Source: Streptococcus mitis SK564 (GTDB lineage Bacteria > Bacillota > Bacilli > Lactobacillales > Streptococcaceae). Taken from it: a stretch of DNA of 64,000 bases. The DNA is taken from the NCBI RefSeq assembly GCF_000148525.1, contig NZ_AEDU01000023.1, forward strand, positions 1 to 64,000, given 5' to 3'. The position numbers were made by a program, and so were the translations under genes. Position 1 is the first letter of the stretch, and the number at the start of each line of letters is the position of its first letter. Shown here piece by piece: positions 39,409-48,846 of this stretch. The notes under the pieces are model-generated. The model worked only from the letters and a program-made list of their open reading frames with translations, was not told the origin of the DNA and did no database searches.

Positions 39409-41513
39409 AAGATGCCCCCTTTCAATAACTCTACTAGACTTTTTTTCTCCATCCTAGAAGCCAAGGCTAACACAAATAGTATATCTAAACATGTAAAACC
39501 TGCAAACAGTAGAAGTGGCAGGAGCGCACGGGCAAAGAAAATCAAGACTAGAAGAGGCAGACTATAGCCCAGCAAGAGCAGAACGAGGAGAGGACGGTAG
39601 CGATCGACCAGTTTCCACCCCATAAACTTCTTGGTAATGATATCCCTGCGCTTCAACAGGAAAGTGGTAACGAGTAAAAAGTAGGAGACAATCATACTGA
39701 GAAGAGCAAATAAGGCAAAAAGAACGTTAAAATTACGAACAGAATCCCGATAGGTATCAACTATCTCCTCTTGAATTGCTTGAATCGATGAAAATTTTAA
39801 ATAGCTACCATCAGATAAGTTATCGACTAACTCCGTAATCACTTTTTGATTTTGTTCTGTATTTTCAACTTTCATCGGATTGTTTAAACCTGTCGTTGAC
39901 AAGTGAGTCTTTTCTTCCCACATCATGTCTTGATCATTTACCAGACTAATGATTGGATTGTGGAGATTTTCCTTTCGCTCATTATTATAAGGGAAGAAAG
40001 ACCAATCTCCTTCATAGTAGGCAATTTCTACATCCATATCTTCTACCCTTTGCTTTTGCTGATCTTCATACCTCATAGAAAGATAGGCGATGGATTTTCC
40101 CAAGAACTGATTCTTGACTTCTTGTCCTTTGTCACTGGCTGGCAACAAAATCACCTTTTTAGTACCGGTATCTGGTAACTTGAATCCCTTGCTCTTTAGA
40201 AAATTGCTATTAGCATAGTAAACATCTACCTTATCAGGCAGTTGGTAGTTCTGCACTTGTTCAGCTTTGATGACTGGTTTGATGGGAAGACTCGCACTTC
40301 GCACATAGTTTACTTGTGTTTTTGCTAGCAAGTCTTGATAAAATTGGTAGAAATAATCTGTAGATTTCCCTGACCCTGCTAGCTCTTCTTGCCACAGATT
40401 ATCATTGAGTTTGAAGGTTTCTAAGGTCAGGTAATTACCTTGGCTTACCCACTGTTGCTGATAAGCAAGTTCTTTGTTTTCTTGTTCTAAACTTCTGCCC
40501 ACCCCAATCAGTAAGGCCGTCAGTAAAATAGTTGTCCCTATTTTCATCACATAATTGAAGATGAGACCAAGTTTGACAGATGAAAAACCTTTCAACATGG
40601 AACTGACTGTCATTTTCTGAATCATCAGGTAGGTCAGCCAACTGATGAACAAATACAACTGTAAAAGTAGAAATTGGGATAAGAGTAAACTTGGGAACAG
40701 AAGTTTTGGTCTGTAGTCCAGCACTAAAAATAGTCCCAAGTCAATGATAAGACTTCCACCCAAGAGAAGATAAAAATTAGTCTTTACAAAACCAGCTAAA
40801 ATCGCCCTGCTTTGGAAACCAAGTAACTTTTGAACCCCCACTCGTTTCATCTCCATCATCGGCTGATAAACTGTCATTAAAATCACAAACAAGATTGCCA
40901 AGATAAAGATAATGATAGATAGTAACAACTCTTGATTTAGCACTCCAACCTGACTTCGGTAAGTGGGTTCTAATAAAATCGTCTTATCTATCTGGAAAAA
41001 ATCACTCCACTTTTGTAGAATGGTATCGCGATCTATCTCTTTGCTGGAGGTAATCATGTAGCGCCCATTTACAGTATGGGATTTATCCTCAATATAGGAT
41101 TGGAAGGTCTGGAGTCGAATGAGTTTCACCTTTAACAAGGTGGGAATGGTTCCTAGATTATTGGGAAGATCCTGGTTGCTGTAGACCCCCTTCTCATTCT
41201 TTGAAAAATCAAGAGAAGTCAGACCGAACTCCTGATAGGGGAAGGTTTCCTTATTAAAAACACCAGCCTTGACGGCTTCATCGCCATTATCTACTTTGAT
41301 AATAGAGACCTTGTCTTGGCTTGCAACCTCTTCAAAAAACTGGAGAATCGTTTCTGTCGGTTTAATGACATCTTTCAAGTACAAGTCAAATGAATAAGTT
41401 GTCTTGCCCATCTCCTGAATCCGCACTATTTCACGTGTAACATTTACATTCAGGACAAAAAACGTAGTACACAGCAAAAGCAGGAGCATACAAAGATGAC
41501 TGATTTTTTTCAT
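39405..41513 (-). CDS. Bacteriocin-associated ABC permease (DUF1430-like, seven or more helices)
   Basis: 702 residues. N-terminal helix (HLCMLLLLLCTTFFVLNVN), a long extracellular part, a helix cluster near 200-360, another extracellular region and a C-terminal three-helix group. Size and order match the family of bacteriocin-associated integral membrane (putative immunity) proteins that usually sit beside lactococcin-972-like peptides. No such peptide gene is seen here. Instead two short membrane peptides lie upstream. Ends 4 bases inside the ATPase gene. Confidence 0.78.
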   Translation of the reverse strand: MKKISHLCMLLLLLCTTFFVLNVNVTREIVRIQEMGKTTYSFDLYLKDVIKPTETILQFFEEVASQDKVSIIKVDNGDEAVKAGVFNKETFPYQEFGLTSLDFSKNEKGVYSNQDLPNNLGTIPTLLKVKLIRLQTFQSYIEDKSHTVNGRYMITSSKEIDRDTILQKWSDFFQIDKTILLEPTYRSQVGVLNQELLLSIIIFILAILFVILMTVYQPMMEMKRVGVQKLLGFQSRAILAGFVKTNFYLLLGGSLIIDLGLFLVLDYRPKLLFPSLLLSQFLLLQLYLFISWLTYLMIQKMTVSSMLKGFSSVKLGLIFNYVMKIGTTILLTALLIGVGRSLEQENKELAYQQQWVSQGNYLTLETFKLNDNLWQEELAGSGKSTDYFYQFYQDLLAKTQVNYVRSASLPIKPVIKAEQVQNYQLPDKVDVYYANSNFLKSKGFKLPDTGTKKVILLPASDKGQEVKNQFLGKSIAYLSMRYEDQQKQRVEDMDVEIAYYEGDWSFFPYNNERKENLHNPIISLVNDQDMMWEEKTHLSTTGLNNPMKVENTEQNQKVITELVDNLSDGSYLKFSSIQAIQEEIVDTYRDSVRNFNVLFALFALLSMIVSYFLLVTTFLLKRRDIITKKFMGWKLVDRYRPLLVLLLLGYSLPLLVLIFFARALLPLLLFAGFTCLDILFVLALASRMEKKSLVELLKGGIL

Positions 41514-41562
41514 AGAGATACCTCCCGTGAAGAGACGAAAGCGAGATAGGTGCAGGTACTTT

Positions 41563-41718
41563 TTATTTTTTACTAAATTTTAAATAGGTGTAAATAAATC
41601 CTGCACTTATAGCCAAAGTTGTCCACCATTTAAAATCAATATGCAAAAGTGAAAAGATTATAAAACTGATGAACAGCGAGGCTAAAATATAAACAATGAT
41701 TAAAATTTTATTTTTCAT
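41563..41718 (-). CDS. 51-residue membrane peptide, unknown
   Basis: Start MKNKILIIVYILASLFISF, second hydrophobic part WWTTLAISAGFIYTYL, basic KFSKK tail. AGGCAATTCCT precedes the ATG at 41718. It lies 49 bases before the permease gene and reads with it, so it may belong to the exporter as cargo or immunity peptide. No family recognised. Confidence 0.5.
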   Translation of the reverse strand: MKNKILIIVYILASLFISFIIFSLLHIDFKWWTTLAISAGFIYTYLKFSKK

Positions 41719-41798
41719 AGGAATTGCCTTTCTGAATGGATTCTAGTGTTTACAGCTCATTTGTAAAGTTTACAATAAACAACTAGGGCAATTGTCAA

Positions 41799-42386
41799 TC
41801 AAAATGTCCGTTTATCTGTCAATAATCCGAGAAAATCTTGTCTCTTTAGGTCTGAGAAATGTTTGGTAGAAAGACTTCCTTTTTGAAGTCCATCATCTCT
41901 AACCTGCAAATAATAGCTATGTTGGCTTGTTTTAATTGTCAAAAAATCGCCAAATACAAAAAATTTTTTCCAGTTACGAATCTCAAATTCTTTCATCTCT
42001 GATTTTGGAATGCGGATAAGTCCTTGCCGCAAATCACGATGATGCTCACTTGTGAAAGTCATCCCATTCCCAAGATTTCTTATCAGCAGTTCATCTGGAG
42101 TTACCATCACCAGCGCTATTTTAGTTAAGAAAATTTCAACTGTTGGTGGTAAAATCGCCAAATTAAACCAGGGATGTAGGTAGCGATAAGCTAAGAAATA
42201 GTGAGGCTCCTCACCCAATCCTAGTTGTTTATATAATGTCTTGACCTCACTGTCTAATCTCGCTTCAAAAGACACATCCGAATGCTCTTCTTCCTTCCTC
42301 TGATTAAAATAACGCATCCATACTAGGAAGCTTATAAAGGCTAGGACAAATATTCCTGATAAAAGATATTTTAAATTGTAGTTCAT
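41799..42386 (-). CDS. Single-helix membrane protein, unknown
   Basis: 195 residues. N-terminal helix (about 6-24), basic-acidic linker (NQRKEEEHSDVSFEARLDSEVKTLYKQLG), then a soluble beta-rich domain with LLIRNLGNGMTFTSEHHRDLRQGLIRIPKSEM. The domain looks PH-like, but this is only an impression. Located between two small peptides and reading with the exporter genes. Confidence 0.6.
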   Translation of the reverse strand: MNYNLKYLLSGIFVLAFISFLVWMRYFNQRKEEEHSDVSFEARLDSEVKTLYKQLGLGEEPHYFLAYRYLHPWFNLAILPPTVEIFLTKIALVMVTPDELLIRNLGNGMTFTSEHHRDLRQGLIRIPKSEMKEFEIRNWKKFFVFGDFLTIKTSQHSYYLQVRDDGLQKGSLSTKHFSDLKRQDFLGLLTDKRTF

Positions 42387-42431
42387 TACTTAACCTCCTG
42401 ATTAACTTTTCCGCCTAAAACAGAGGCCTAT

Positions 42432-42545
42432 CTATTTTGAAAATAGTTCCATAACAACTTTAAATAAGACGGGTGTCATTAAAATTAGGATAATTCCTAT
42501 CACAAATATCATGACTACTCGAAAAAGTTCCTTATTTTTAAACAT
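42432..42545 (-). CDS. 37-residue membrane peptide, unknown
   Basis: Starts MFKNKELFRV, then a single helix (VVMIFVIGIILILMTPVLF) and ends KVVMELFSK. Preceded by GGGGTGG. First coding frame of the exporter set and nearest to the divergent regulator copy 2. Could be a regulatory, toxin or cargo peptide. Confidence 0.45.
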   Translation of the reverse strand: MFKNKELFRVVMIFVIGIILILMTPVLFKVVMELFSK

Positions 42546-42649
42546 TTTTCCACCCCTTTTCTAGCTACATCATTATAGTCATTAAGCTCATTCTAAAATT
42601 ACATCAAGCTTATTTTACTTTTATTTTCTACTTTTTATATTACTATGAT

Positions 42650-42696
42650 ACAATATTTTTAATTGAATTTTATTATTTGTTAACTTTTTTCACAAA
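42650..42696 (+). promoter_or_regulatory. Promoter of regulator copy 2
   Basis: Extended -10 TGATACAAT and the downstream GTTAACTTTTTTCAC sequence are near-identical to the region before copy 1. Confidence 0.55.
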
Positions 42697-42709
42697 AAGG
42701 AGAAAACCC

Positions 42710-43573
42710 ATGCGTTATGATTTCGGAAAAGTCTATAAAGAAATACGTGAATCAAAAGGATTGACCCAAGAAGAGGTCTGTGGGGAGGTTCTCTCAAGAA
42801 CCAGCTTATCAAAAATTGAAAGTGGTAAAGCAACTCCCAAATATGAAAATATGGAGTTTCTTCTCCGGCAAATCAATATGAGTTTTGAAGAGTTTGACTA
42901 TATCTGCCACCTCTATCAACCGAGCCAACGAACAGAAATCATGCAAACCTATCTCAATATGAGCTCTATCATTGGCAGCAGTAGTCTAGTTGATTTTTTT
43001 GAAACATGCCAAGACTACCTCAAGACCCACCACGACCTGCCTATAGAAGAAATAAGGGATATGCTGGAAATTGTCATTCATATCCGTCAACATGGTACAG
43101 AGCAACTGTCAGACCAAGTGAAACAGATTGTCAAAAAACTTTGGGAAAAAATTGAAAAACAAGATACATGGTATGAAAATGACCTAAAAATCCTCAATAC
43201 CATCCTTTTCAGCTTTCCTATTGAACACCTCCATCTCATCACTGGAAAAATCTTGCAACGCTTGGAAGTCTATAAAAACTACCAACATTTATATGACTTA
43301 CGAATGGCAATCCTACTCAATCTGTCCACCATTTACTTATACCATCAAGACAAAAACATGTGTCAACAAATCTGCTATACTTTACTAGAGGACGCCAAGA
43401 ACAAGAAAAGCTACGATAGGCTTGCTATCTGCTATGTCCGTATTGGAATTTGTAGGGATGATGCTAAACTTATTCAAAAAGGTTTCTCACTTCTAGAGCT
43501 GATCGAGGAAACTTCTATGCTGTCTCATCTCAAAAAAGAAGTGGAGACCTATTATCAACCGAAAGAAATATAA
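42710..43573 (+). CDS. MutR/Rgg-type regulator, copy 2
   Basis: 287 residues from the ATG at 42710, with AAAAAGGAG upstream; the frame extends to 42677 with no homology to copy 1 there. Helix-turn-helix then helical repeats, nearly identical to copy 1. Divergent from the bacteriocin-type ABC set, convergent with the LysM gene. Likely the ancestral copy, because the full LysM gene lies beside it. Residues differ mostly in 95-150, the region where ligand binding may diverge. Confidence 0.85.
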   Translation: MRYDFGKVYKEIRESKGLTQEEVCGEVLSRTSLSKIESGKATPKYENMEFLLRQINMSFEEFDYICHLYQPSQRTEIMQTYLNMSSIIGSSSLVDFFETCQDYLKTHHDLPIEEIRDMLEIVIHIRQHGTEQLSDQVKQIVKKLWEKIEKQDTWYENDLKILNTILFSFPIEHLHLITGKILQRLEVYKNYQHLYDLRMAILLNLSTIYLYHQDKNMCQQICYTLLEDAKNKKSYDRLAICYVRIGICRDDAKLIQKGFSLLELIEETSMLSHLKKEVETYYQPKEI

Positions 43574-43600
43574 AAAGTCGAGGGATTTCCTCGACCTTTT
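43572..43600. terminator. Shared terminator of regulator copy 2 and LysM gene
   Basis: AAAAAGTCGAGG-GATTT-CCTCGACCTTTT. Confidence 0.85.
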
Positions 43601-43623
43601 CATATTATTCTGTTCGTTATTTC

Positions 43624-44244
43624 TTAATACCAGCCGTTATTAAGCCAGAAGTTTTTAGCGGCTGTCCATGAACCGTAACGTCCTGCAACATAGGCATCTG
43701 CTACACGTTCTTGGTTTTCAGCTGAGTAGTCACCGTTCAAGTATGAATCTGTCAATTGGTAACGTCCGATATAACGTCCGTTTGTAGCTGTATAGCTACC
43801 ACCTGATTCTTTTTGAGCGATCCATTCTTTGGCTTCTGCTTCAGATCCGCCTACAGTTGAAGCAACAGTTTCTTCTGCTACTGTTTCGCTTGCTACTGGA
43901 GTTTCCTCCTCTACCTCTGTAGTTTCTGCTACTGGAGCTGAAACAGCCTCATCTTGGGCAGCTGGAGCTTCATAAGTCGTTGAAGCTGATGCTACTGGCG
44001 CTGCTGGACCATCGATAACCAACTCTTGACCAACATAAATCATATGGATGTTGTCAATGTGGTTGTTTTCTGCCAATTTCTCAACTGTTGTGTTGTGAGT
44101 TTCAGCGATTTCTGAAAGTGTATCACCTTCTTTAACAGTGTAAGTTGATGATTCTTGAGCAGATACAAATGATGGAGCAAATACTGCAAACAAGGCAGCT
44201 ACTCCTGCAAGAGTTGTTTTAATCTTTTTAGTTGTTGATTTCAT
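43624..44244 (-). CDS. Secreted LysM-domain cell-wall protein
   Basis: 206 residues. Signal peptide (about 1-29, ending SFVSA-QES), LysM (about 34-77; YTVKEGDTLSEIAETHNTTVEKL), an Ala/Glu/Thr-rich linker, and a C-terminal domain (about 135-206) with WIAQKESGGSYTATNGRYIGRYQL and NFWLNNGWY. That domain resembles the lysozyme-like domain of staphylococcal IsaA/SceD-like proteins. Binds and probably remodels murein at the surface. Its 3' end is duplicated at 34883. Confidence 0.88.
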   Translation of the reverse strand: MKSTTKKIKTTLAGVAALFAVFAPSFVSAQESSTYTVKEGDTLSEIAETHNTTVEKLAENNHIDNIHMIYVGQELVIDGPAAPVASASTTYEAPAAQDEAVSAPVAETTEVEEETPVASETVAEETVASTVGGSEAEAKEWIAQKESGGSYTATNGRYIGRYQLTDSYLNGDYSAENQERVADAYVAGRYGSWTAAKNFWLNNGWY

Positions 44245-44485
44245 ATTTGAAAATTCTCCTTCTTTCTATAGTTCTATCATACCCTTTAAATATTACCGTT
44301 TCTTGACACTTTTATGTAGAAATATTACAAAATTATTTTTTATTTCCCTAAATAATGTGTTTTTTGTCATAAAAGATACTATTTTTATGCTATTTGAGGT
44401 ATTAGAAAGGTTTTCATCCACAATTAAAGTCAAGACCTTTATTCTTTGATATAATAGAGATAAGAATTTTTATAAGGGGAAACTG
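44245..44485. other. Intergenic region between LysM gene and sdaAB
   Basis: About 240 bases. TATGAT near 44276 on the minus strand is a possible -10 for the LysM gene. An extended -10 TGATATAAT (44447-44455) serves sdaAB. No gene seen. Confidence 0.5.
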
Positions 44486-45157
44486 ATGAAATCACTTCGT
44501 TTTCAATCTGTCTTTGATATCATCGGACCAGTTATGATTGGCCCATCTAGTAGCCATACAGCTGGTGCTGTTCGTATTGGGAAGATTGTCTCTTCCATTT
44601 TTGATGATACTCCGACAGAAGTCGAATTCCAACTATTTAACTCATTTGCCAAAACCTATCGTGGTCACGGAACAGACCTAGCCCTTGTTGCAGGTATTTT
44701 GGGCATGGATACAGATGATCCTGAAATCCCAAACAGCCTGGAAATTGCCCACAAGCGTGGCATCAAGATTGTCTGGACCATTCAGAAAGACAGCAATGCT
44801 CCTCACCCAAACACCACTAAAATTACCGTCAAAAATGCTCACAAGACCATCAGCGTAACTGGTATTTCTATCGGTGGAGGGAATATTCAGGTCACCGAAC
44901 TCAATGGCTTTGCCGTCTCTCTCAATATGAATACACCGACTATCATTATCGTTCATCAAGATATTCCAGGTATGATTGCCCTCGTAACAGAGGCTCTTTC
45001 ACGCTATGGTATCAATATCGCCCAGATGAATGTTACTCGTGAAAAAGCTGGTGAAAAAGCCATTATGATTATCGAAGTTGACAGTCGCAACTGTGATGAG
45101 GCTATCGAAGAAATTCGAAAAATCCCTCATCTCCACAATGTCAATTTCTTTAAATAG
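44486..45157 (+). CDS. sdaAB: L-serine dehydratase, beta subunit
   Basis: 223 residues. SDH_beta domain (GPSSSHTAGAVRIG) and C-terminal ACT domain (about 150-223; VHQDIPGMIALVTEALSRYGINIAQMNV). Converts L-serine to pyruvate and ammonia with SdaAA. Followed after 8 bases by sdaAA. Confidence 0.95.
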   Translation: MKSLRFQSVFDIIGPVMIGPSSSHTAGAVRIGKIVSSIFDDTPTEVEFQLFNSFAKTYRGHGTDLALVAGILGMDTDDPEIPNSLEIAHKRGIKIVWTIQKDSNAPHPNTTKITVKNAHKTISVTGISIGGGNIQVTELNGFAVSLNMNTPTIIIVHQDIPGMIALVTEALSRYGINIAQMNVTREKAGEKAIMIIEVDSRNCDEAIEEIRKIPHLHNVNFFK

Positions 45158-45165
45158 GAGGAAGC

Positions 45166-46038
45166 ATGTTTTATTTTATCAAAGAATTGGTCGAGCAAGC
45201 AGATCTGGACTTTCAAGGAAATGTCGCAGAACTTATGATTACAACTGAGTTTGAATTGACCGGTCGCGAACGTGAAGAAGTCCTCCTTCTCATGGAACGC
45301 AATCTGGAAGTCATGAAAGCCTCTGTCCAACTTGGCCTCAATGAAAATAAATCTCGTAGTGGCCTGACAGGTGGAGATGCTGCCAAGCTGGATCACTACA
45401 TCAAAAACGGAAAAACTTTATCAGATTATACAATTCTCTCTGCTGCCCGCAATGCTATCGCTGTCAATGAACACAATGCCAAAATGGGCTTGGTCTGCGC
45501 TACTCCGACCGCAGGAAGTGCTGGCTGTCTCCCTTCCGTTCTCACTGCTGCTATTGAAAAATTAGACCTCAGCCACGAGCAACAGCTGGATTTCCTCTTT
45601 GCTGCCGGTGCCTTTGGACTAGTCATCGCAAACAATGCCTCTATCTCAGGTGCTGAGGGCGGTTGCCAGGCCGAAGTCGGCTCTGCCTCTGCTATGAGTG
45701 CTGCAGCTTTGACTCTGGCTGCCGGTGGAACACCTTATCAGGCCAGTCAGGCCATTGCCTTTGTCATTAAAAATATGCTGGGCCTCATCTGTGACCCTGT
45801 TGCAGGTTTGGTCGAAGTTCCCTGTGTCAAACGCAATGCCATGGGAGCTAGCTTTGCATTTATCGCAGCAGACATGGCCTTGGCAGGTATCGAATCTAAA
45901 ATCCCTGTGGATGAAGTTATCGATGCCATGTACCAAGTGGGTTCAAGCATGCCAACTGCCTTTCGTGAAACAGCTGAAGGTGGACTCGCTACCACCCCTA
46001 CTGGTCGTCGCCTCCAAAAAGAAATTTTCGGAGAATAA
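45166..46038 (+). CDS. sdaAA: L-serine dehydratase, iron-sulfur alpha subunit
   Basis: 290 residues. GLTGGDAAKLDHY, VCATPTAGSAGCLPSVL, SGAEGGCQAEVGSASAM and CDPVAGLVEVPCVKRNAMG, giving the 4Fe-4S-ligating Cys. Oxygen-sensitive subunit of the enzyme. Confidence 0.95.
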   Translation: MFYFIKELVEQADLDFQGNVAELMITTEFELTGREREEVLLLMERNLEVMKASVQLGLNENKSRSGLTGGDAAKLDHYIKNGKTLSDYTILSAARNAIAVNEHNAKMGLVCATPTAGSAGCLPSVLTAAIEKLDLSHEQQLDFLFAAGAFGLVIANNASISGAEGGCQAEVGSASAMSAAALTLAAGGTPYQASQAIAFVIKNMLGLICDPVAGLVEVPCVKRNAMGASFAFIAADMALAGIESKIPVDEVIDAMYQVGSSMPTAFRETAEGGLATTPTGRRLQKEIFGE

Positions 46039-46059
46039 GCTTATCAAATAGGAGAAACC

Positions 46060-46692
46060 ATGACCTCTATCACAGCGATTTTTTTCGATCTGGATGGAAC
46101 CCTCGTTGACAGTTCTATCGGGATTCACAATGCCTTTACCCATACCTTTAAGGAACTGGGGGTGCCTAGTCCTGATGCCAGAACTATTCGTGGTTTTATG
46201 GGACCGCCCCTCGAAAGTAGTTTTGCGACCTGCCTGCCTAAAGAACAAATTTCTGAAGCCGTGCAGATATACCGTTCTTACTACAAGTCAAAAGGCATCC
46301 ATGAAGCTCAACTTTTCCCTCAAATTGTAGAATTGCTTCAAGAACTATCTAAGAATTACCCTCTCTACATCACCACTACAAAAAACACCCCAACCGCTCA
46401 AGACATGACTAAGAACTTGGGAATCTATCATTTCTTTGATGGCATTTATGGTTCCAGCCCTGAAGCACCCCATAAGGCAGATGTCATTCGCCAAGCCTTG
46501 CAGACACATCAACTAGCACCAGAACAAGCCATCATCATCGGAGATACCAAGTTTGATATGCTTGGAGCTCAAGAAACAGGCATTCAGAAGTTGGCCGTCA
46601 CTTGGGGATTTGGAGAACAAGCAGATCTACTAAACTATCAGCCTGATTATATCGCCCATACCCCCTTAGAGGTTTTAGAGTATTTTCAATAA
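46060..46692 (+). CDS. HAD-superfamily phosphatase (PGP-like)
   Basis: 210 residues. Motif I FFDLDGTLVDS, motif II ITTTKN, motif III/IV PHKADVIRQAL and IIGDTKFDMLGA. Resembles phosphoglycolate phosphatase or nucleotidase types; substrate unknown. 21 bases after sdaAA, so probably in the same transcript. Confidence 0.85.
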   Translation: MTSITAIFFDLDGTLVDSSIGIHNAFTHTFKELGVPSPDARTIRGFMGPPLESSFATCLPKEQISEAVQIYRSYYKSKGIHEAQLFPQIVELLQELSKNYPLYITTTKNTPTAQDMTKNLGIYHFFDGIYGSSPEAPHKADVIRQALQTHQLAPEQAIIIGDTKFDMLGAQETGIQKLAVTWGFGEQADLLNYQPDYIAHTPLEVLEYFQ

Positions 46693-46747
46693 CATAGACT
46701 GGGTAACGACTCTATTTCAGAAGAAAATGGAGCAAGTCTCTACATAA

Positions 46748-46804
46748 CAAAACGCATATTACCAAGGTTCTTATGAACAACTTGATAATATGCGCTTTTC
46801 TTTT
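46748..46804. terminator. Bidirectional terminator
   Basis: Long stem AAAACGCATATTACCAAG ... CTTGATAATATGCGCTTTT shared by the HAD gene and the CapD-like gene. Confidence 0.85.
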
Positions 46805-48655
46805 TTATTCAACGTGGGTGGTTTGATTGGCAAAGGCGATAATGGCTTGCTTCAACTCATCTCCACTGAGAGTGCGGAACTCTTCAATCTTTTGATCGAT
46901 GGCTTCTAGAGGCATGACATTAACCTTACCAACGAAAATCTTATCCATAACCTGATTATCAACCAGTTCTGTTGACACCAAGAGTTCTTCGTAGAGTTTT
47001 TCACCTGGGCGGATTCCAACTTCAACGATTGGAATTTCGCTTTCGGTATGTCCACTTAGAAGGACCATTTTCTTGGCCAAGTCATAAATCTTGACTGGTT
47101 TGCCCATATCAAGGATAAAGACTTCCCCATCCTTGGCATAAGCACCAGCGTGAATAACCAAACGGCTAGCTTCTGGAATGGTCATAAAGTAACGAGTCAT
47201 GCGGAAGTCTGTGACCGTTACAGGCCCGCCTTCAGCAATCTGGCGTTCAAAGACTGGAATGACACTACCACGGCTACCAAGAACATTCCCAAAACGAACT
47301 GCACAGTAGGTTGATTGGCTACGTTGGTTAAAGCCAGTGACAATCAACTCAGCCACGCGCTTGGTTGCTCCCATAACATTTGGTGGATTAACCGCCTTAT
47401 CTGTCGAAATCATAACCATCTTAGGTACTTTGGCTTCATCAACAGCCTTAGCAACGTTGTAAGTTCCACGGATATTGTTTTTGAAGGCTTCTTTTGGATT
47501 GCGCTCCATCATAGGAACGTGCTTGTGGGCAGCTGCATGATAAACAATAGCTGGCTTGTACTGCTTAAAGACTTGCAACAGACGGTCGTAGTCTTGAATA
47601 TCTGCGATAACTGGCACATAATCAATCCCTTGGAACTTACGAATCAATTCATGATACACAAGGTAGATTGAATTTTCCCCGTGACCGAGCAAGACAATGC
47701 GTTCAGGATTGAAACGGCTAACTTGGCGACAGATTTCAGAACCGATTGAGCCACCAGCACCTGTAACCAAGATTGTCTTACCTGTCAGTTCTGCTCCCAG
47801 ACGCGATTCGTCAAGACGAATTTCCTGACGGCCCAAAAGGTCTATGATATCAATTTTTTGGAACCCAGTACCTGCTTGGTGAAGTCCTTGAACAACAGTT
47901 TCAACATTAGGCATCTTGTAACATTTGACATCCAGCTTATTACACATCTGCAAGATACGCTCATATTCTGACGGATCAAGTGACGGAATCGCAACGATAA
48001 CACGCTCGATTTGATGACGTTTAGCTAATTCAGGCAGATCATCATATGAACCCAAAACAGGGATTCCACCAAGTTTTTGGCCCTTTTTCTTAGCATCCTT
48101 GTCCAAAATACCGACAAGTTCTAATTCACTAGTTGGATGTTGGTAACTATCCATAAAGAGAGCTCCACCATCACCGGCACCAATCAAGAAAGTACGGCGG
48201 TGTTCTCCATCACCACTTCCTTTTTTGCGTCTGGAGTAGATTAACTGCCAAGTAATCCGTGGCAATAAAATCAAGAAGGTACTCAACAAGATAAAGAGAA
48301 TGATAAAACGGATGGAGAAGAGTGGCAAGAAGGCATAGCAGATACTATATGACAAGACACTGCTCGCAGTCACACCAAAAAAGATTTTCATGAAATCCGT
48401 AATCTTGCTGTAACGACTAATACTCGCATTCAATCCCCAAAATGCAATCATCAATTGATAGAACAGGAAGGCCAAACTCGTATAGATAATGTAGTCAACA
48501 GGTGCTGGATTAATCAATCCGTAGAATAAGATATAAGATACAATGATGGAAACCACCATACTGAAAATATCAAATATTCCCCAGAAAACCTGTTTTTGTT
48601 GTTTATTTAAAATTTCCACCAGATCAATCACATAATCTGTGAGTTTTTTATTCAT
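46805..48655 (-). CDS. CapD/FlaA1-like nucleoside-diphosphate-sugar epimerase/dehydratase
   Basis: 616 residues. Four N-terminal helices (to about 150), a first Rossmann domain (GAGDGGALF), then the extended SDR domain with VTGAGGSIGSEICRQ and the SMATDK-type ISTDKAVNP region. Such membrane dehydratases make modified amino sugars (such as 4-keto or diacetamido sugars) for surface glycans. It is outside any capsule cluster. The glycosyltransferase upstream may be its partner. A BOX element separates them. Confidence 0.88.
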   Translation of the reverse strand: MNKKLTDYVIDLVEILNKQQKQVFWGIFDIFSMVVSIIVSYILFYGLINPAPVDYIIYTSLAFLFYQLMIAFWGLNASISRYSKITDFMKIFFGVTASSVLSYSICYAFLPLFSIRFIILFILLSTFLILLPRITWQLIYSRRKKGSGDGEHRRTFLIGAGDGGALFMDSYQHPTSELELVGILDKDAKKKGQKLGGIPVLGSYDDLPELAKRHQIERVIVAIPSLDPSEYERILQMCNKLDVKCYKMPNVETVVQGLHQAGTGFQKIDIIDLLGRQEIRLDESRLGAELTGKTILVTGAGGSIGSEICRQVSRFNPERIVLLGHGENSIYLVYHELIRKFQGIDYVPVIADIQDYDRLLQVFKQYKPAIVYHAAAHKHVPMMERNPKEAFKNNIRGTYNVAKAVDEAKVPKMVMISTDKAVNPPNVMGATKRVAELIVTGFNQRSQSTYCAVRFGNVLGSRGSVIPVFERQIAEGGPVTVTDFRMTRYFMTIPEASRLVIHAGAYAKDGEVFILDMGKPVKIYDLAKKMVLLSGHTESEIPIVEVGIRPGEKLYEELLVSTELVDNQVMDKIFVGKVNVMPLEAIDQKIEEFRTLSGDELKQAIIAFANQTTHVE

Positions 48656-48690
48656 AGAAATTTACTCCTCCTTAAAAGAGCCGGATGATT

Positions 48691-48796
48691 ATGCTCAATG
48701 AAAATCAAAGAGCAAACTAGGAAACTAGCCGCAGGCTGTACTTGAGTACGGCAAGGCGACGTTGACGCGGTTTGAATTTGATTTTCGAAGAGCATT
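48691..48796 (-). repeat. BOX element (boxC-boxA)
   Basis: ATGCTCAATGAAAATCAAAG ... CTAGCCGCAGGCTG, then CGGCAAGGCGACGTTGACG ... GATTTTCGAAGAGCAT. It lies between the two glycan genes. Confidence 0.85.
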
Positions 48797-48846
48797 ATAT
48801 TGTTATTATAACACTTTTTCTCTAGTTTACGATTTGCTACAATCTT

